This document shows positions 47,450 through 57,900 of a stretch of 64,000 nt of DNA, piece after piece. The stretch's first letter is position 1, and each line of letters opens with the position of its first letter. The notes beneath the pieces are model-generated. The model was not told where the DNA came from. It did not search any database and saw only the letters and a program-made list of their open reading frames with translations. The stretch is taken from contig CP099652.1 of the NCBI GenBank assembly GCA_024123955.1, positions 3,658,001 through 3,722,000 of the forward strand. Direction: 5' to 3'. The translations under genes were made by a program, and so were the position numbers. The stretch comes from Oxalobacteraceae bacterium OTU3CINTB1. GTDB lineage: Bacteria; Pseudomonadota; Gammaproteobacteria; Burkholderiales; Burkholderiaceae_D.

Positions 47450-48304
47450 TCACCCCGCGCGCCGCAAGATCGCGTACATATTGTCGCTGAGCGGACTGCG
47501 ATCCAGCAGCGACATCCGCACCACATCCAAACCAGCCAGCTTCGCGGTCGCCTTCAACGTCTCCGGCGTGAAATAATTCACATGATCCGGCCAGCGGAAG
47601 CCGCACCAGCGTGGCCCGCGCAAATACCGGTTGAGGCAATTGTAATTGGGTACCTTGACCAGGATCGATCCACCCGGCTTGAGGCGCTTCGCCGAGCGCT
47701 CCAGCACCGCCAGCGGATTGATGTCGTGCTCGAGAAAAGACGCCATGATGATGACGTCGAAATATCCGTCCTCGAAATGCTCCAGCCCATCCATCGCCGA
47801 GGCGTGCACACAGCGGCCGCCGGCCTTGCGCAGCTTGCCATCCGAGATCCGCGACAGCTCCTGCGATATCTCTATGCCGTGCGGCACGCTTTTGCCGCGC
47901 AAATCCGCCGGCAGCGACTTGAACAAATCATCCAGCAACGAACCCCAGCCACAGCCCACGTCGAGCACATTGATGCGCCCGCCGCGCGCCTCGCGGATCA
48001 ACCGCTGCACCAAGGTCAGACTCTTGTTCCGCTTCAGGATGCCGCCACGAAAACGCTTGAGCGCGGTGCTGATCGCATAACGAAAGGGCTCTGCTTGCTT
48101 GCGCGCCTGCGTTTCCTTCTCGAACGTCACCTCATAAGCGAAATCCCGTGACAGCTCCTCGTAAGCGGGAGGATTGGCCAGAAACACTATACCGGTCTGC
48201 TTGCATTGTTTAAGCCGCCAGGGCGAGGGCGCATAGGGCAAGTCGATTTCGTCGCCACCCTGGGCGCGGAGTGGAGAAATTCTCAGTCGTGCGGCGATAG
48301 TCAT
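47450..48304 (-). CDS. Class I SAM-dependent methyltransferase
   Basis: A 284-residue methyltransferase. The SAM-binding motif I is INVLDVGCGWGSLLDDLF, motif II includes HGIEISQEL, and YFDVIIMASFLEHDINPLAVL carries the post-I acidic region. A preceding segment (LKQCKQTGIVFLANPPAYEELSRDF, shown in parts) is common in methyltransferases near surface-polysaccharide genes, but no such cluster surrounds it here. The start is uncertain: ATG 48304 is chosen, two earlier in-frame methionines exist. Confidence 0.85.
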   Translation of the reverse strand: MTIAARLRISPLRAQGGDEIDLPYAPSPWRLKQCKQTGIVFLANPPAYEELSRDFAYEVTFEKETQARKQAEPFRYAISTALKRFRGGILKRNKSLTLVQRLIREARGGRINVLDVGCGWGSLLDDLFKSLPADLRGKSVPHGIEISQELSRISDGKLRKAGGRCVHASAMDGLEHFEDGYFDVIIMASFLEHDINPLAVLERSAKRLKPGGSILVKVPNYNCLNRYLRGPRWCGFRWPDHVNYFTPETLKATAKLAGLDVVRMSLLDRSPLSDNMYAILRRAG

Positions 48305-48391
48305 GGGCTGATGCCTGCTGGTCGGTTGCGGGAGCGTGCCGATCAAGACTAGCATGGCCATATTGCACAACGATGACGTGCGCCAAACGTG

Positions 48392-50866
48392 CTATCGCGG
48401 TGTCGGACCGTAGTAACGCGCCGCACCATCGGGGATGATATCGACCCGGTCGAGGATGAAGCCGGGGTCCATGGCGTACAAGCGCAGCCGGTGCTTGCCC
48501 GGCGCGAACCGCTGCGGCGCCAGCGACCTGACCGCCGTATTGCTCAGCACGTTGAGCTTCCATTCGCTGCTGCGGCCATGGGTGCGGAAGTCGAGTATCG
48601 CCAGCGGTCCGTCATCGATGCGGTAGCCCAGCCTGAGCTGGTTTTCCGACGTCAGCGGATGCGTGGGGAGGGCGACGACGTTGACGCCGACCGGATCGGC
48701 GCCATCGGTGTGGAATTCGATTTCCAGCGGCGCGACCGTGCCGGCGTGGCCGGCTTCGATGGAAGGCAAGGCAAGCGACGAGCGCAGCACCGTGCCCATG
48801 CTGCCGAGCTCCTCGATTTTTTGCCATTGCGAATGCGGCGCCGCGCTGGATGCGGCAATCGACACCGGGCGCGGCCGACGCGGCGGCGTGGCGGCCGAGG
48901 CGGCGCCGTCCGACGATACGGGCCAGGCAGGTTCGGCGAACACCGGCAGGCGGCGCGGCGCCATGTCCATCATGTGCCGCCATTTGCCGTTGGCCAGGGC
49001 GTTGTATTCGGCGGTGTCGGCTACGATGGCCCGATGCGCCGCCTTTGCCTCCGTCACGAGCTGCTCGGCGCGGTCACCGGTGTTGTCCGGCAAACCGGCC
49101 AGCTCCAGCTTCAGGATGCGCGCGTTCAAGTTGGCGCTTGCGCGCACCGGATACAGCACCAGCTCGTGGAACGCGTCGCGGCGGTCGGCCGGCATGGCTT
49201 GCGCCAGCGCCTCGGCGCGCGCGGTGATGGCCGCATACCGGTTTAGGCGCCGCCGCGCTTCGTCGCCGCCCGACCGCAGGTAAGCGGTCGGCTTGTTTGG
49301 CGTGGTCGGCTCGGTCTGGCCAAAGCCCATGAATTCCGGCCGGCGCTCCCACGCCAGCGCGTAGTATTCCATCATGATGTCGGTGATCTGCAGCGCATGC
49401 TCCGCGCCGAATTGGCGCGCCAGCCACGCGCGCAAGTGCTTGCTGGGCGCCTGTTCCAGCAACGTGTGGTCGAAGGCCAGGTCGAGGAAGTACTGGCTCA
49501 GGTATTCCAGCGGCTTGATATCGCCGACATTGGCCACCCACAGCTTGCGGGCGCCAGTGTGGCTGGCCCGCTCCAGCTGCTCGCGCACCAGCGCGGGATG
49601 GGTGGTTGCCAGCCACAGGTAATCGTGCGGGCGTCCCCAGTAGGACAAATGATAGTAAAGTCCCGCGCCGCCGGCGCGCTTCGCCTCGGCGGCCGTGCCG
49701 AGCTGGCTGATATAGCCGTAATTATCGTCCGGCCAGATCAGGCTGATATCCTCCGGCACCTTCAGGCCGGCTTTGTAGATGTCGAGCACTTCCTTGTACA
49801 AGGTGAGCACCTGCGGAATCCGTTCAGATGGAAGCCCCTGCGCCTTGGACAGCAAGCCGCGCTGGATATCGATGACCTGTTCGACGCCATCGCGCGCCTC
49901 CGGGATCGTCTTCGCGCCTTCCATCGCGCTGTCGTGCACGCCGCGCAAGCCGACCGACATCAGGGTTTCAAAGCCTTTCACTTGCTGGACCCGCTCGTCC
50001 CAGTAGGCGATCATGCGGTCGCGGTTGGTAAAGAAGTTGAACGGTCCGCTCGTCTTCGGATCCCATTCGCGCACGTTGTTGCGCATCATCGGCTCGGCGT
50101 GGGAGGTGCCGACCACGATGGCGTAGTCGCGCGCCATTTCCGGGTTGCCGGCGATCTGATAGAAGGGCTTGGTCGAGTCGTGCATCGCCGGCCACAGCGT
50201 GTTGGCCTTCAGGCGCCACATCAGCTCGTAGATACGTGCGTAGGTGGCGGGCCCGATGTCACCGGTCTTGAGATCGTAAGTCTTGGCCGCCCAAGGCTGC
50301 AAGCCCCAGTCCTCGTCGTTGAGGAAGATGCCGCGATACTGGACCGATGGCGCCCGCGAAAAGACCGTGGCGTCATCGATGGCTACGCGGGCTTGGCGGC
50401 GGGGCGTCACGTCCGCCCACCATTCCCAGGCCGAGACGCCGAGTTCGCGCGTCAGGTCCACCACGCCGTAGACCGTGCCCCGGACGTCGGAACCGGCAAT
50501 CAATACATAGCGCCGTTCTTTGGAGCGGATGACCAGCCGTTTATGCCGCTCCCACTCGCCGCGCAACGCCGCAAGATCCAATCCGTCGCGCTTGGCTAGC
50601 TGACGCAACAGCGGCGTATCGACAGCGCCGATGATCACGCAGGTCTTGCCGCAATCTTGCAACCGCGACGAGATGCGCGGCGTTTGGCCGCTCAGCGCCT
50701 GCAGGTCGCGACCCAGCAATTTCGCCGCCAGCGCATAGGTCTTCTGGTCCTCATGGACAATGGCGGCCACCGGACCGCCTTGTTGATACAAGGTCAACTC
50801 TCCGGCGCCCGCGTGCCGTGCGATAGCGAGCAGCGCCCAGCACGCGAGCGATCCGGCGAACTTCAT
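48392..50866 (-). CDS. Secreted GH115 alpha-glucuronidase-like enzyme
   Basis: An 824-residue exported glycoside hydrolase. A signal peptide (MKFAGSLACWALLAIARHAG, cleavage near AGA) leads into the GH115 fold: an N-terminal domain with YVLIAGSDVRGTVYGVVDL, then the catalytic barrel with RGIFLNDEDWGLQPWA, LKANTLWPAMHDS and SLIWPDDNYGYISQLG. GH115 enzymes remove (4-O-methyl-)glucuronic acid from xylan or arabinogalactan side chains. The gene starts inside the stop codon of the upstream GH43-like/GH35 gene (ATGA overlap), so the two products are made together. Confidence 0.92.
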   Translation of the reverse strand: MKFAGSLACWALLAIARHAGAGELTLYQQGGPVAAIVHEDQKTYALAAKLLGRDLQALSGQTPRISSRLQDCGKTCVIIGAVDTPLLRQLAKRDGLDLAALRGEWERHKRLVIRSKERRYVLIAGSDVRGTVYGVVDLTRELGVSAWEWWADVTPRRQARVAIDDATVFSRAPSVQYRGIFLNDEDWGLQPWAAKTYDLKTGDIGPATYARIYELMWRLKANTLWPAMHDSTKPFYQIAGNPEMARDYAIVVGTSHAEPMMRNNVREWDPKTSGPFNFFTNRDRMIAYWDERVQQVKGFETLMSVGLRGVHDSAMEGAKTIPEARDGVEQVIDIQRGLLSKAQGLPSERIPQVLTLYKEVLDIYKAGLKVPEDISLIWPDDNYGYISQLGTAAEAKRAGGAGLYYHLSYWGRPHDYLWLATTHPALVREQLERASHTGARKLWVANVGDIKPLEYLSQYFLDLAFDHTLLEQAPSKHLRAWLARQFGAEHALQITDIMMEYYALAWERRPEFMGFGQTEPTTPNKPTAYLRSGGDEARRRLNRYAAITARAEALAQAMPADRRDAFHELVLYPVRASANLNARILKLELAGLPDNTGDRAEQLVTEAKAAHRAIVADTAEYNALANGKWRHMMDMAPRRLPVFAEPAWPVSSDGAASAATPPRRPRPVSIAASSAAPHSQWQKIEELGSMGTVLRSSLALPSIEAGHAGTVAPLEIEFHTDGADPVGVNVVALPTHPLTSENQLRLGYRIDDGPLAILDFRTHGRSSEWKLNVLSNTAVRSLAPQRFAPGKHRLRLYAMDPGFILDRVDIIPDGAARYYGPTPR

Positions 50867-53800
50867 CGCTGCGCGCTGATCGGGGCCGAACCCGGCATGA
50901 TCTCCAGCGGCACGCCACCGCGCACCGTGCGAAGGTTGACCAGCTTGACAGGCTCCAGCACGTTGCCGGGCTTGCCGTCGGTGGTGACCGCCAGCGCGAT
51001 GGTGTTGGCGCCGTTCGGGTTCAGGATGCCCGGCGGGATCACGAACGTGCGCTGCGGACCGATGTGGGCGATGAACTGTCCCATGTTCCAGCCGTTGACG
51101 AAGATCAGCGCGCGGTTTTCACGCTCCGAACGCGGCTTGGTGGTGTCGCCGAACGCCAGGCCAAGCTGGATATCGTGGCCCTTCGGCAGATCCAGATCGA
51201 ACGACGTCCGCAGCCAGTAGGTGCCTGGCGCTGGCGGCGCGTCGCCGCTCTTGGCCCTTGTCCAGCCCGCGTTGGAGCTCTTGCTATCGACCGCCGGCAA
51301 GTACCAGCCCTGGCGCTCGCCATACAGGCCGCCATTGTTCATCGGACCGCGCACGACGTCGACGATATTCTCGCCGCCCTGGGTGCCCTGGATGCGCCAC
51401 ACGATCGGCACGGCGTAACGTTGACCGCCGCGCGACGTCAGCGAGGCCGAAATCAAGCCGCGCGCCTCGCGGTGATAGTCGTCGGCCATCAGGTTCCAGT
51501 TGTGCGAATTGTTGCGCACCATGACGGCGATCACGTGCGGGCCCTTGGCCAGCTTGTCGCCGAGCGAGAACTTGACGCTGTCCGTGGTCTCGGGGAAGGA
51601 GCGGCCGACGTCGAGCTCATGCTGGCCGACGAATTTACCGTCGACCCACACCTGTATCATGCCGGCGCCACCGGCGCCGTAGAACAGCTCCAGTTGATTG
51701 CTCTTGGCGTCGGCAAGGTCCAGTCGGCCGCGATACCAGACGTCGCCGTGGTGGAAGCCATAGTCGCTCATCGACAAGGTCGGCTGGCCGCGCTCCGGCA
51801 TGGTCCAGGTCTGCGCCGCCGAGGCACGGTTGTCGGCCTTGATCCAGGCAGAATCGTCGAACTTCGGCTGCGCCTCGGGGCTGTCCATGCGACGCGTCCA
51901 GCCCAAGGTGGCGAGGTCCGGCAGCTTCACCGCGTCCGGCCCTTTGAGCGCGGCGGTGCGCAGGCTGCCGTCCGGCTGGGCGGTGACCGAAAGGTTTTCG
52001 CCGTTGAAGGTGACCGTCGATACGGACGGCCCCCAAATCTGCATCTCGCTGGCGGCTGTCGTATCGCCCGTCAACGCCAGTTTGCCACCGGCCAGACTGG
52101 CCGAGCGCACCATCGCGGGACTCAGTTGAAGAACCTGACCCGCCGGCGTTTTCTGCGTCCAGAAGGCGATGCTGTTTTTCTCGTCGGCCAGCAACAGCAG
52201 CAGCGGGGTGCGGCCACCGCCCGAGATGCGCACGCGCGCCAGCCCGTCGTGCACATATTCCAGCTTCAGCACGCCGTTCTCATAGCGCGATGTCACTTTT
52301 CCCTCGATGACTTCGACGTTGGGCGCACTGGCGTAGCGCAGCAGCGTCTCGCCCGGCTCGCCGGCGCGGCCGTGCAGCAGCGCGATATCGCGCTCGCCGT
52401 TGGCGAAGTGCGTCTGGAGTTCCGACGTCGAGTAGACCAGGTGATGCCGTTCCAGCTTGTAATCGGCCAGCAGCATCTTGGCGTCCTGGCCGTTCAGGCG
52501 CAGTGGCACCTTGTACGTGCCATCCTTGGTCGTCAGGTCGAAGGTGAAGCTGTCGTTGGTCAGCAGGTCCGACGGGCTGTGGACCGCGAACAGTATATGC
52601 GTGTTCAGATCGGGGTTGATGTTGTGATAGACCTTGACCTTGTCGGACGAGGTCTTGATCGGCGGCCCTTTGTCCATCTTCGCCAGCGCCTGCTCGGCCG
52701 CCTGGACCAGCATGCCTTGCTGTTTCAGGCCGTACGCCTTGGCGCGCAAGCCACGGTCCTCCGAGATCGGCGCGCCGTAATCGTAGGAGGTATACACCAC
52801 CGGCCCGGCCAGCCAGCCCCACGAGGTGCCGCCGAACGTCATGTAAATATTGTGGATGGTGATGCGGTTGATCAGGTTGGTGCCATAGAACACCCTTTGA
52901 TACCCCGTGCCCTGACGCTCGCCGGTGCAGTTGTAGGTGCCGTTCGAGCCCCAGTAGTCGAACCAGCCGCCGCCCAGTTCTGCGGCGAATCCCGGCGTCT
53001 TGGGCGACGACAGGGCGCCGATCTTCGGCGAGTTCTTGCCGTAGATGCCCCAGTCCGGCGCCTTGTTCGGGCCGGCGGGATCGGCGTGCACATTGCAGGT
53101 GCCGCCGGGGTAGCCGTCGAACGCGTACATATCGGTCGGGCCGGGATTGGCCCAGGCCGCGGTCGAATCCTTCGGCGTCCAGTCTGGCAGCCGTCCGGCG
53201 GCGTTGTGGAAGAACGGCACGCTGATGCCGTCCGCGCGCGCCTTCTTCGCCAGATGGTCCATGTGACGCACGTGCTTCGGCTCGACCTTGCCCAGCTCGT
53301 TTTCCAGCTGGTAGGCGATGACGTTGCCGCCGCCGGTGGTGATCTGGTGGCGGGCGATGATGGCGTTAATCTGTGTCATCCACTCGTCGACGGCGGTCAG
53401 GTAGACCGGATCGTCGGTGCGCGCCTCGGCGCGGTTGCGGAACATCCAGCCGGGATAGCCGCCGCCGGTCAGCTCCGCGTTCACGTATGGTCCGGTGCGG
53501 GCGATCACGTACATGCCTTCCTCCTCGGCGATCTGGAGGGCGCGTTCGACGTTGCGCACATGGGAGAAGTCGTAGACCCCGGGCGCGGTGGAGTGGTAGC
53601 CCCAGTCGAAATAGAAGGCCACGCCGTTGAAGCCGAGCGCCTTCATCTTCTGTATGACGTCCCGCCACAGCGATGGGTTGGGCAGGCGGAACGGGTGGAT
53701 CTCTCCGGACCACACGACCACGCGCTTGCCGTCGATCAACATCGAGTGCTCGTCCCAGCTGACCTTTTTCGGCTGGCCTTTCGGCTTGGTGGCCTGCGCC

Positions 53801-54726
53801 AGCGCCTTGCGGTCCTCGACCAATACCGATGCCTGGCCGACGACGCCGGACACGCCGCCTAGTTGCTTGGCCGCGCTCCACGTGCGCAAGCCGTCCAGGC
53901 TGTCGGAATACCAGCGGCGGCCGCTTGCGGCATCGCCGAAGTAAAGACGCCATTGCCCACCAGGCAGCCTGATCAGCGAGTGGCTGCCGGTGGTGGCGCC
54001 CCATTTGGCCCAATTGCCTTGCCGCTCGACGGTCCAGGGGCCTTGCAATGATTTGGCGCTGGCCATCTCGATCAGGCCTGTGGCGCCGTTGCGGGCGAGG
54101 GCGGTGTAGCCTCCGTCGGTGACCGCGACGATGGTATCGACATAGTTGTCCGGCAAACCCTGCAACGGCTGCGGCGCCGACCAGGTGCTCAAGTCGGCGT
54201 TCGGCGTCAACACATAGCTGCCGCCGGCACCGCGCGAGACGATGGCCTTCAACGATCCGTCCTTGTCGCGCAACCATTCCGGCGCGACGGCCTGCGCGTT
54301 GCCCGGCAATGCCAGCGGCACGTTGCGGACGAACTGCCAGTTCTTCAGGTCCGTGGAGCGGGTCAGTCCGAGTTCGGCGCTGTTCGCGCCGGTGGCGTAG
54401 AGCACGTAATAATAGCCATCACTGTGGCGCACGATAGCCGGGTCGCGCATCAGTTTGCCCGGCGGCCGGTACGCATCGGAGGCCAACGACGTAAAGGTGA
54501 CGCCGTCGGTGGACGAGAACAGGCTCAGCCAATTGTCCGACGCGCTATTGAAACTGGCCATCAAGAATGCCGAGGCGTCGGCCGCACCGCCACGCGCCTG
54601 GCTGGTTTGCCGGTCCGCGTCCGACGCTTGCGGAATGCCCAATTCCTGGGCGGCGCAGCCCAGCGCCAGGGTCGCGCCGCCGATGCCGGCGATGGTATTT
54701 CGAGCGATGCGTGTGAAGTTCAGCAT
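50863..54726 (-). CDS. Two-part glycoside hydrolase: GH43-like propeller plus GH35 beta-galactosidase
   Basis: A 1287-residue secreted enzyme (signal peptide to about AAQ at residue 26). Residues about 45-310 look like a five-bladed beta propeller of the GH43/GH32 type (GKLMRDPAIVRHSDGYYYVLY; GATTGSHSLIRLPGGQWRLYFG). From about 325 begins a GH35 barrel (IDGKRVVVWSGEIHPFRLP), with acid/base Glu477 in YQLENELGK and nucleophile Glu583 in AAELGGGWFDYWG. Beta-sandwich domains fill the rest (DVWYRGRLDLADA; GWNMGQFIAHIGPQ). GH35 enzymes release terminal beta-galactose. The pairing with a glucuronidase suggests arabinogalactan or decorated hemicellulose as target. A nested inverted repeat upstream (54793) may be its operator. 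Confidence 0.9.
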   Translation of the reverse strand: MLNFTRIARNTIAGIGGATLALGCAAQELGIPQASDADRQTSQARGGAADASAFLMASFNSASDNWLSLFSSTDGVTFTSLASDAYRPPGKLMRDPAIVRHSDGYYYVLYATGANSAELGLTRSTDLKNWQFVRNVPLALPGNAQAVAPEWLRDKDGSLKAIVSRGAGGSYVLTPNADLSTWSAPQPLQGLPDNYVDTIVAVTDGGYTALARNGATGLIEMASAKSLQGPWTVERQGNWAKWGATTGSHSLIRLPGGQWRLYFGDAASGRRWYSDSLDGLRTWSAAKQLGGVSGVVGQASVLVEDRKALAQATKPKGQPKKVSWDEHSMLIDGKRVVVWSGEIHPFRLPNPSLWRDVIQKMKALGFNGVAFYFDWGYHSTAPGVYDFSHVRNVERALQIAEEEGMYVIARTGPYVNAELTGGGYPGWMFRNRAEARTDDPVYLTAVDEWMTQINAIIARHQITTGGGNVIAYQLENELGKVEPKHVRHMDHLAKKARADGISVPFFHNAAGRLPDWTPKDSTAAWANPGPTDMYAFDGYPGGTCNVHADPAGPNKAPDWGIYGKNSPKIGALSSPKTPGFAAELGGGWFDYWGSNGTYNCTGERQGTGYQRVFYGTNLINRITIHNIYMTFGGTSWGWLAGPVVYTSYDYGAPISEDRGLRAKAYGLKQQGMLVQAAEQALAKMDKGPPIKTSSDKVKVYHNINPDLNTHILFAVHSPSDLLTNDSFTFDLTTKDGTYKVPLRLNGQDAKMLLADYKLERHHLVYSTSELQTHFANGERDIALLHGRAGEPGETLLRYASAPNVEVIEGKVTSRYENGVLKLEYVHDGLARVRISGGGRTPLLLLLADEKNSIAFWTQKTPAGQVLQLSPAMVRSASLAGGKLALTGDTTAASEMQIWGPSVSTVTFNGENLSVTAQPDGSLRTAALKGPDAVKLPDLATLGWTRRMDSPEAQPKFDDSAWIKADNRASAAQTWTMPERGQPTLSMSDYGFHHGDVWYRGRLDLADAKSNQLELFYGAGGAGMIQVWVDGKFVGQHELDVGRSFPETTDSVKFSLGDKLAKGPHVIAVMVRNNSHNWNLMADDYHREARGLISASLTSRGGQRYAVPIVWRIQGTQGGENIVDVVRGPMNNGGLYGERQGWYLPAVDSKSSNAGWTRAKSGDAPPAPGTYWLRTSFDLDLPKGHDIQLGLAFGDTTKPRSERENRALIFVNGWNMGQFIAHIGPQRTFVIPPGILNPNGANTIALAVTTDGKPGNVLEPVKLVNLRTVRGGVPLEIMPGSAPISAQR

Positions 54727-54792
54727 GGACCTATTTCAGTGAGGTAAGAACCACACATCATAAGTCCATATCCCAGCGGAGCAACATGCCTC

Positions 54793-54816
54793 TCAATCAA
54801 CAAGTTGAGTGATTGA
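54793..54816. promoter_or_regulatory. Nested inverted repeat, candidate operator of the GH35-GH115 operon
   Basis: TCAATCA and TGATTGA flank an inner TCAAC-AA-GTTGA pair, giving two overlapping dyads within 24 bases, 67 bases before the ATG. The arrangement is typical of a dimeric repressor or activator site. No regulator gene for it is adjacent. Confidence 0.45.
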
Positions 54817-54870
54817 TTCGATTCCTGCCAAGGCCAATTTACATAAGGCGAAATCGAACTCTTCTAAACC

Positions 54871-54925
54871 ACGTAGGGCGGATTAGCGCAGCGTAATCCG
54901 CCATGCTCCGTCGACGGCTTATGAT
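54871..54925. repeat. REP-like element, half copy
   Basis: Contains one unit (GTAGGGCGGATTAGCGCAGC followed by GTAATCCGCCATG) with its internal inverted repeat GGCGGATT/AATCCGCC, then a remnant GACGGCTTATG matching the centre of the pair at 33519. The mirrored arm is missing. It lies directly after the stop codon of the di-haem lipoprotein gene. Confidence 0.8.
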
Positions 54926-54931
54926 GAAATC

Positions 54932-57900
54932 CTACAGCGACTTCAGGAACGCCAGCACAGCCTCGCGGTCAGCCTTCGACAAGCCCTCGAAGCGCTGGCG
55001 TGAGCGGTCCGCTTCGCCGCCGTGCCACAGGACGGCCTCGGTCAGCGTGCGGGCGCGGCCGTCGTGCAGGTAGCCGGCCTTGGCGCCGCCGCCCATGACC
55101 TTGTCCGTATAGCCGACGCCCCACAGCGGCGCGGTGCGCCACATCGCGCCCTTGGCCTGGCCCTCGACGAATTTGTCGGCCAAGCCCGCGCCCATGTCGT
55201 GCAGCAGCAAATCGGTGTAGGGACGGATGGTCTGGTTGCGCAGCTCGGCGAACAGGTGGCCCGGACCGGTCTTGATCTCGGCCGTGTGGCAGGCCACGCA
55301 GCGCATGCCCTGGAACAGCCTGGCGCCGGCGGCGACTTGCTGCGAATCGACGCGGTGCTCGTCGAGCGGCGCCACGCCTTTCGGGAAACCGCTGGCCACG
55401 CTGCGCTGGGCCGGCACCGCCACCAGCGCCAGATAGTTCGTGATCGATTGCAGATCGGCCTCGGAGATGCCGGCCTGGGCGGCGCCGGCGCGGCAGGCGA
55501 CCGGCCCGTTGACGCAGTCGCGGCTGCGGTAGACCGGCGAGGTCACTGCCATGTCGAGCAGCAGCGCTTCGGCCGACTGCTGGCGCAACGTCGCCTTGCC
55601 CGCCTTCCAGCCGAAGCGGCCCACCCGCACCGCGCCGCTTTCCGGATCGTAGACGTAGTTGGCCACGCCCTTGACGCCGTCGGCGTCCGGCGCCGAGCGC
55701 GCCAGTGCCAGGATGCTCGCCTCCGGGATCGCTTCCAGCAAACCGGCGCCTATCATCGGCTGGGCCGCGCGCAGCGAGAAGATATCCGGCGTCACGCCCT
55801 CGAACGCCAGGGTCGGCTTGCGCAGTTCGACCGTCGTGCCGTCAGCCAGCTTGACCGAGCGCGTCTCGAAGCCGGCCACCCGCACGCCGTTGCCCCAGTT
55901 CTGCGGCTTGCCGGTGGACGACATGGCGTTCATCTGCACCGCCGTGCCGTATTGCGGATGCGGCAGCTGCTGGCCGCTGGCGTTGGCGGTGGCAACGCGG
56001 ATCGACATGTTGTCGAGCCGCTGGTTGATCGCGGAAGGTGCCGGGCTGCGGCCGTTGTTGACGTGGCAGGCGATGCAGACGGACTGGTTGAACCGCGCTC
56101 CCTGCAGGCCCACCGCCTGCGCGTAGCGGTCGTTGCCCGGCTCGTTGTGGTCGCCGGTGGTGAAGTTGGTGTGCACCAGGCGCCGGCCCTCGACGAAGCG
56201 CTGCATATTCTGCATGCCGATGTTGTTGTGCGGCTGCTGGAACATGAACAGGCCGTTGTCGGAGTAGTTGTAGGACACCGACCCGGCGCCGCCCGACAGC
56301 GTCTCTTCCGGCAGCGGGAGCGTGTTCAGACGCGGTTGCACGCCGTACCACGGCTTGAGCCCGGCGCCGACCACATACGCCCACTCATACGAGTAATAAC
56401 GGATGCCGCCGTTGTCGCCCTTGGCGGCCAGCGCGTCGACGGTGGTGAACATCGACGGCGACACTTCGATGACATCGCCGACCACCAGCGCGCGCCCTTT
56501 GACGGTGGTGCCGTCGGGGAGGCCATCGGCGCCCAGTCCGGCGTGTCCCGGATAGTTGTCGACGCGGATGGTGCAGCCGTTGTTGATGCCGTTGGCGTTG
56601 GTCAGCTTGCCGTTGAGCGGATAGGCCACCGGCTTGCAGATGGTGACGTTGTCGTCCACCAGCTGGCCCGGCGCCATCCAGCCGTAGCCGGTCACGCCGG
56701 GGCGGTCGAAGCCGCGGAAGAAGGCCACGCCGCCCTTCAGGAAGTCGACCGTGGTGTACTGGTTGACGGTCAGCGTGGGCTTGGTGACGCCGGCCACCCG
56801 GCTGTTGTCGATGATTTCCACGCCCCAGGTGCGGTTCTTGAAGTACTGCGGCACGAAGGTCAGGTAATTGCCCGGTCCCTTGTCGCGCGGCAGGCCGGTG
56901 ACGGCGTCGATCGTCTCGTTGGGGCCGTAACCGATCTCGTTCCAGTCCTCGCCGCGCTCGCGGCCGTGGCGGGCCAGGCCGCGCGCGCCGAAGCGGGTGA
57001 CCAGGGTGCCGTCGGCCAGGGAGAATTGCAGCGTCTCGAGCGGCTGGTCGGCCGAGGGCAGGGGCGTCCAGCCGGCGCCGCTGGCGGGGAAATTCAGCGG
57101 CGACGTCGTTGCGCCGCCGAGCGTGTTGTCGCTGCCCGGCGTCTTGAATTCCACCTCGTACAGCGAGTAGCCGTACTGGCTGGCGCGCGCCACGCCCTGC
57201 AGGCGGACGTAGCGGGCGTCGATGCCGAGGTTGAAGAATTCCTCGGTGCCGCCCTGGCCGTTGGCGACGGCGCGCCGCAAGGTCCAGTTCTGGCCGTCGT
57301 CGGACACCAGCAGGTTGTATTGCTTGCCGTAGGAGTTCTCCCAAAGCAGCTTCATGTAGCCGATCGGCGTTTTGGCGCCGAAGTCGAACTGCAGCCAGGC
57401 GCCATCCTCGAACGCGCTGGCCCAGCGCGTGTTGGTCTTGCCGTCGATCGCCATGGCGGCCGACTGGCCCGGATTTTCCAGCCTGGAGGAGGTGGCCGCG
57501 ACCGGTTTGATCGCCACGCCGGGCTGGCTCGGATCGGTCGGCGGCTGCGCCGGCGCGGGATCGGCCGGCGCCGTGCCCGCCGTGCCGGAGAAAGCCTGCA
57601 CCTCGATGATCGAGTACCCGTATTGCGTGGCGCGTTTGACGCCCTGGATGCGCAGATAGCGGCCCTGGCCGTTCAGTCCCGTCACATCCTCGGTGCCGCC
57701 GTCGCTGTTGTCGACGCTCTTGATGGTGGTCCAAGTCGCGTTGTCGTCGGAGACCTGCAGCAAATACTGCGTGGCGTGGGCGTTCTCCCAATCGATGCGC
57801 ACGCGGGTGATGATTTCGCTCTTGCCGAAGTCGAGGGTCAGGTGCTGGTCGTCGGCGAAGCCGCTGCCCCAGCGGGTGCCGTTGTTGTGATCGATGGCGG

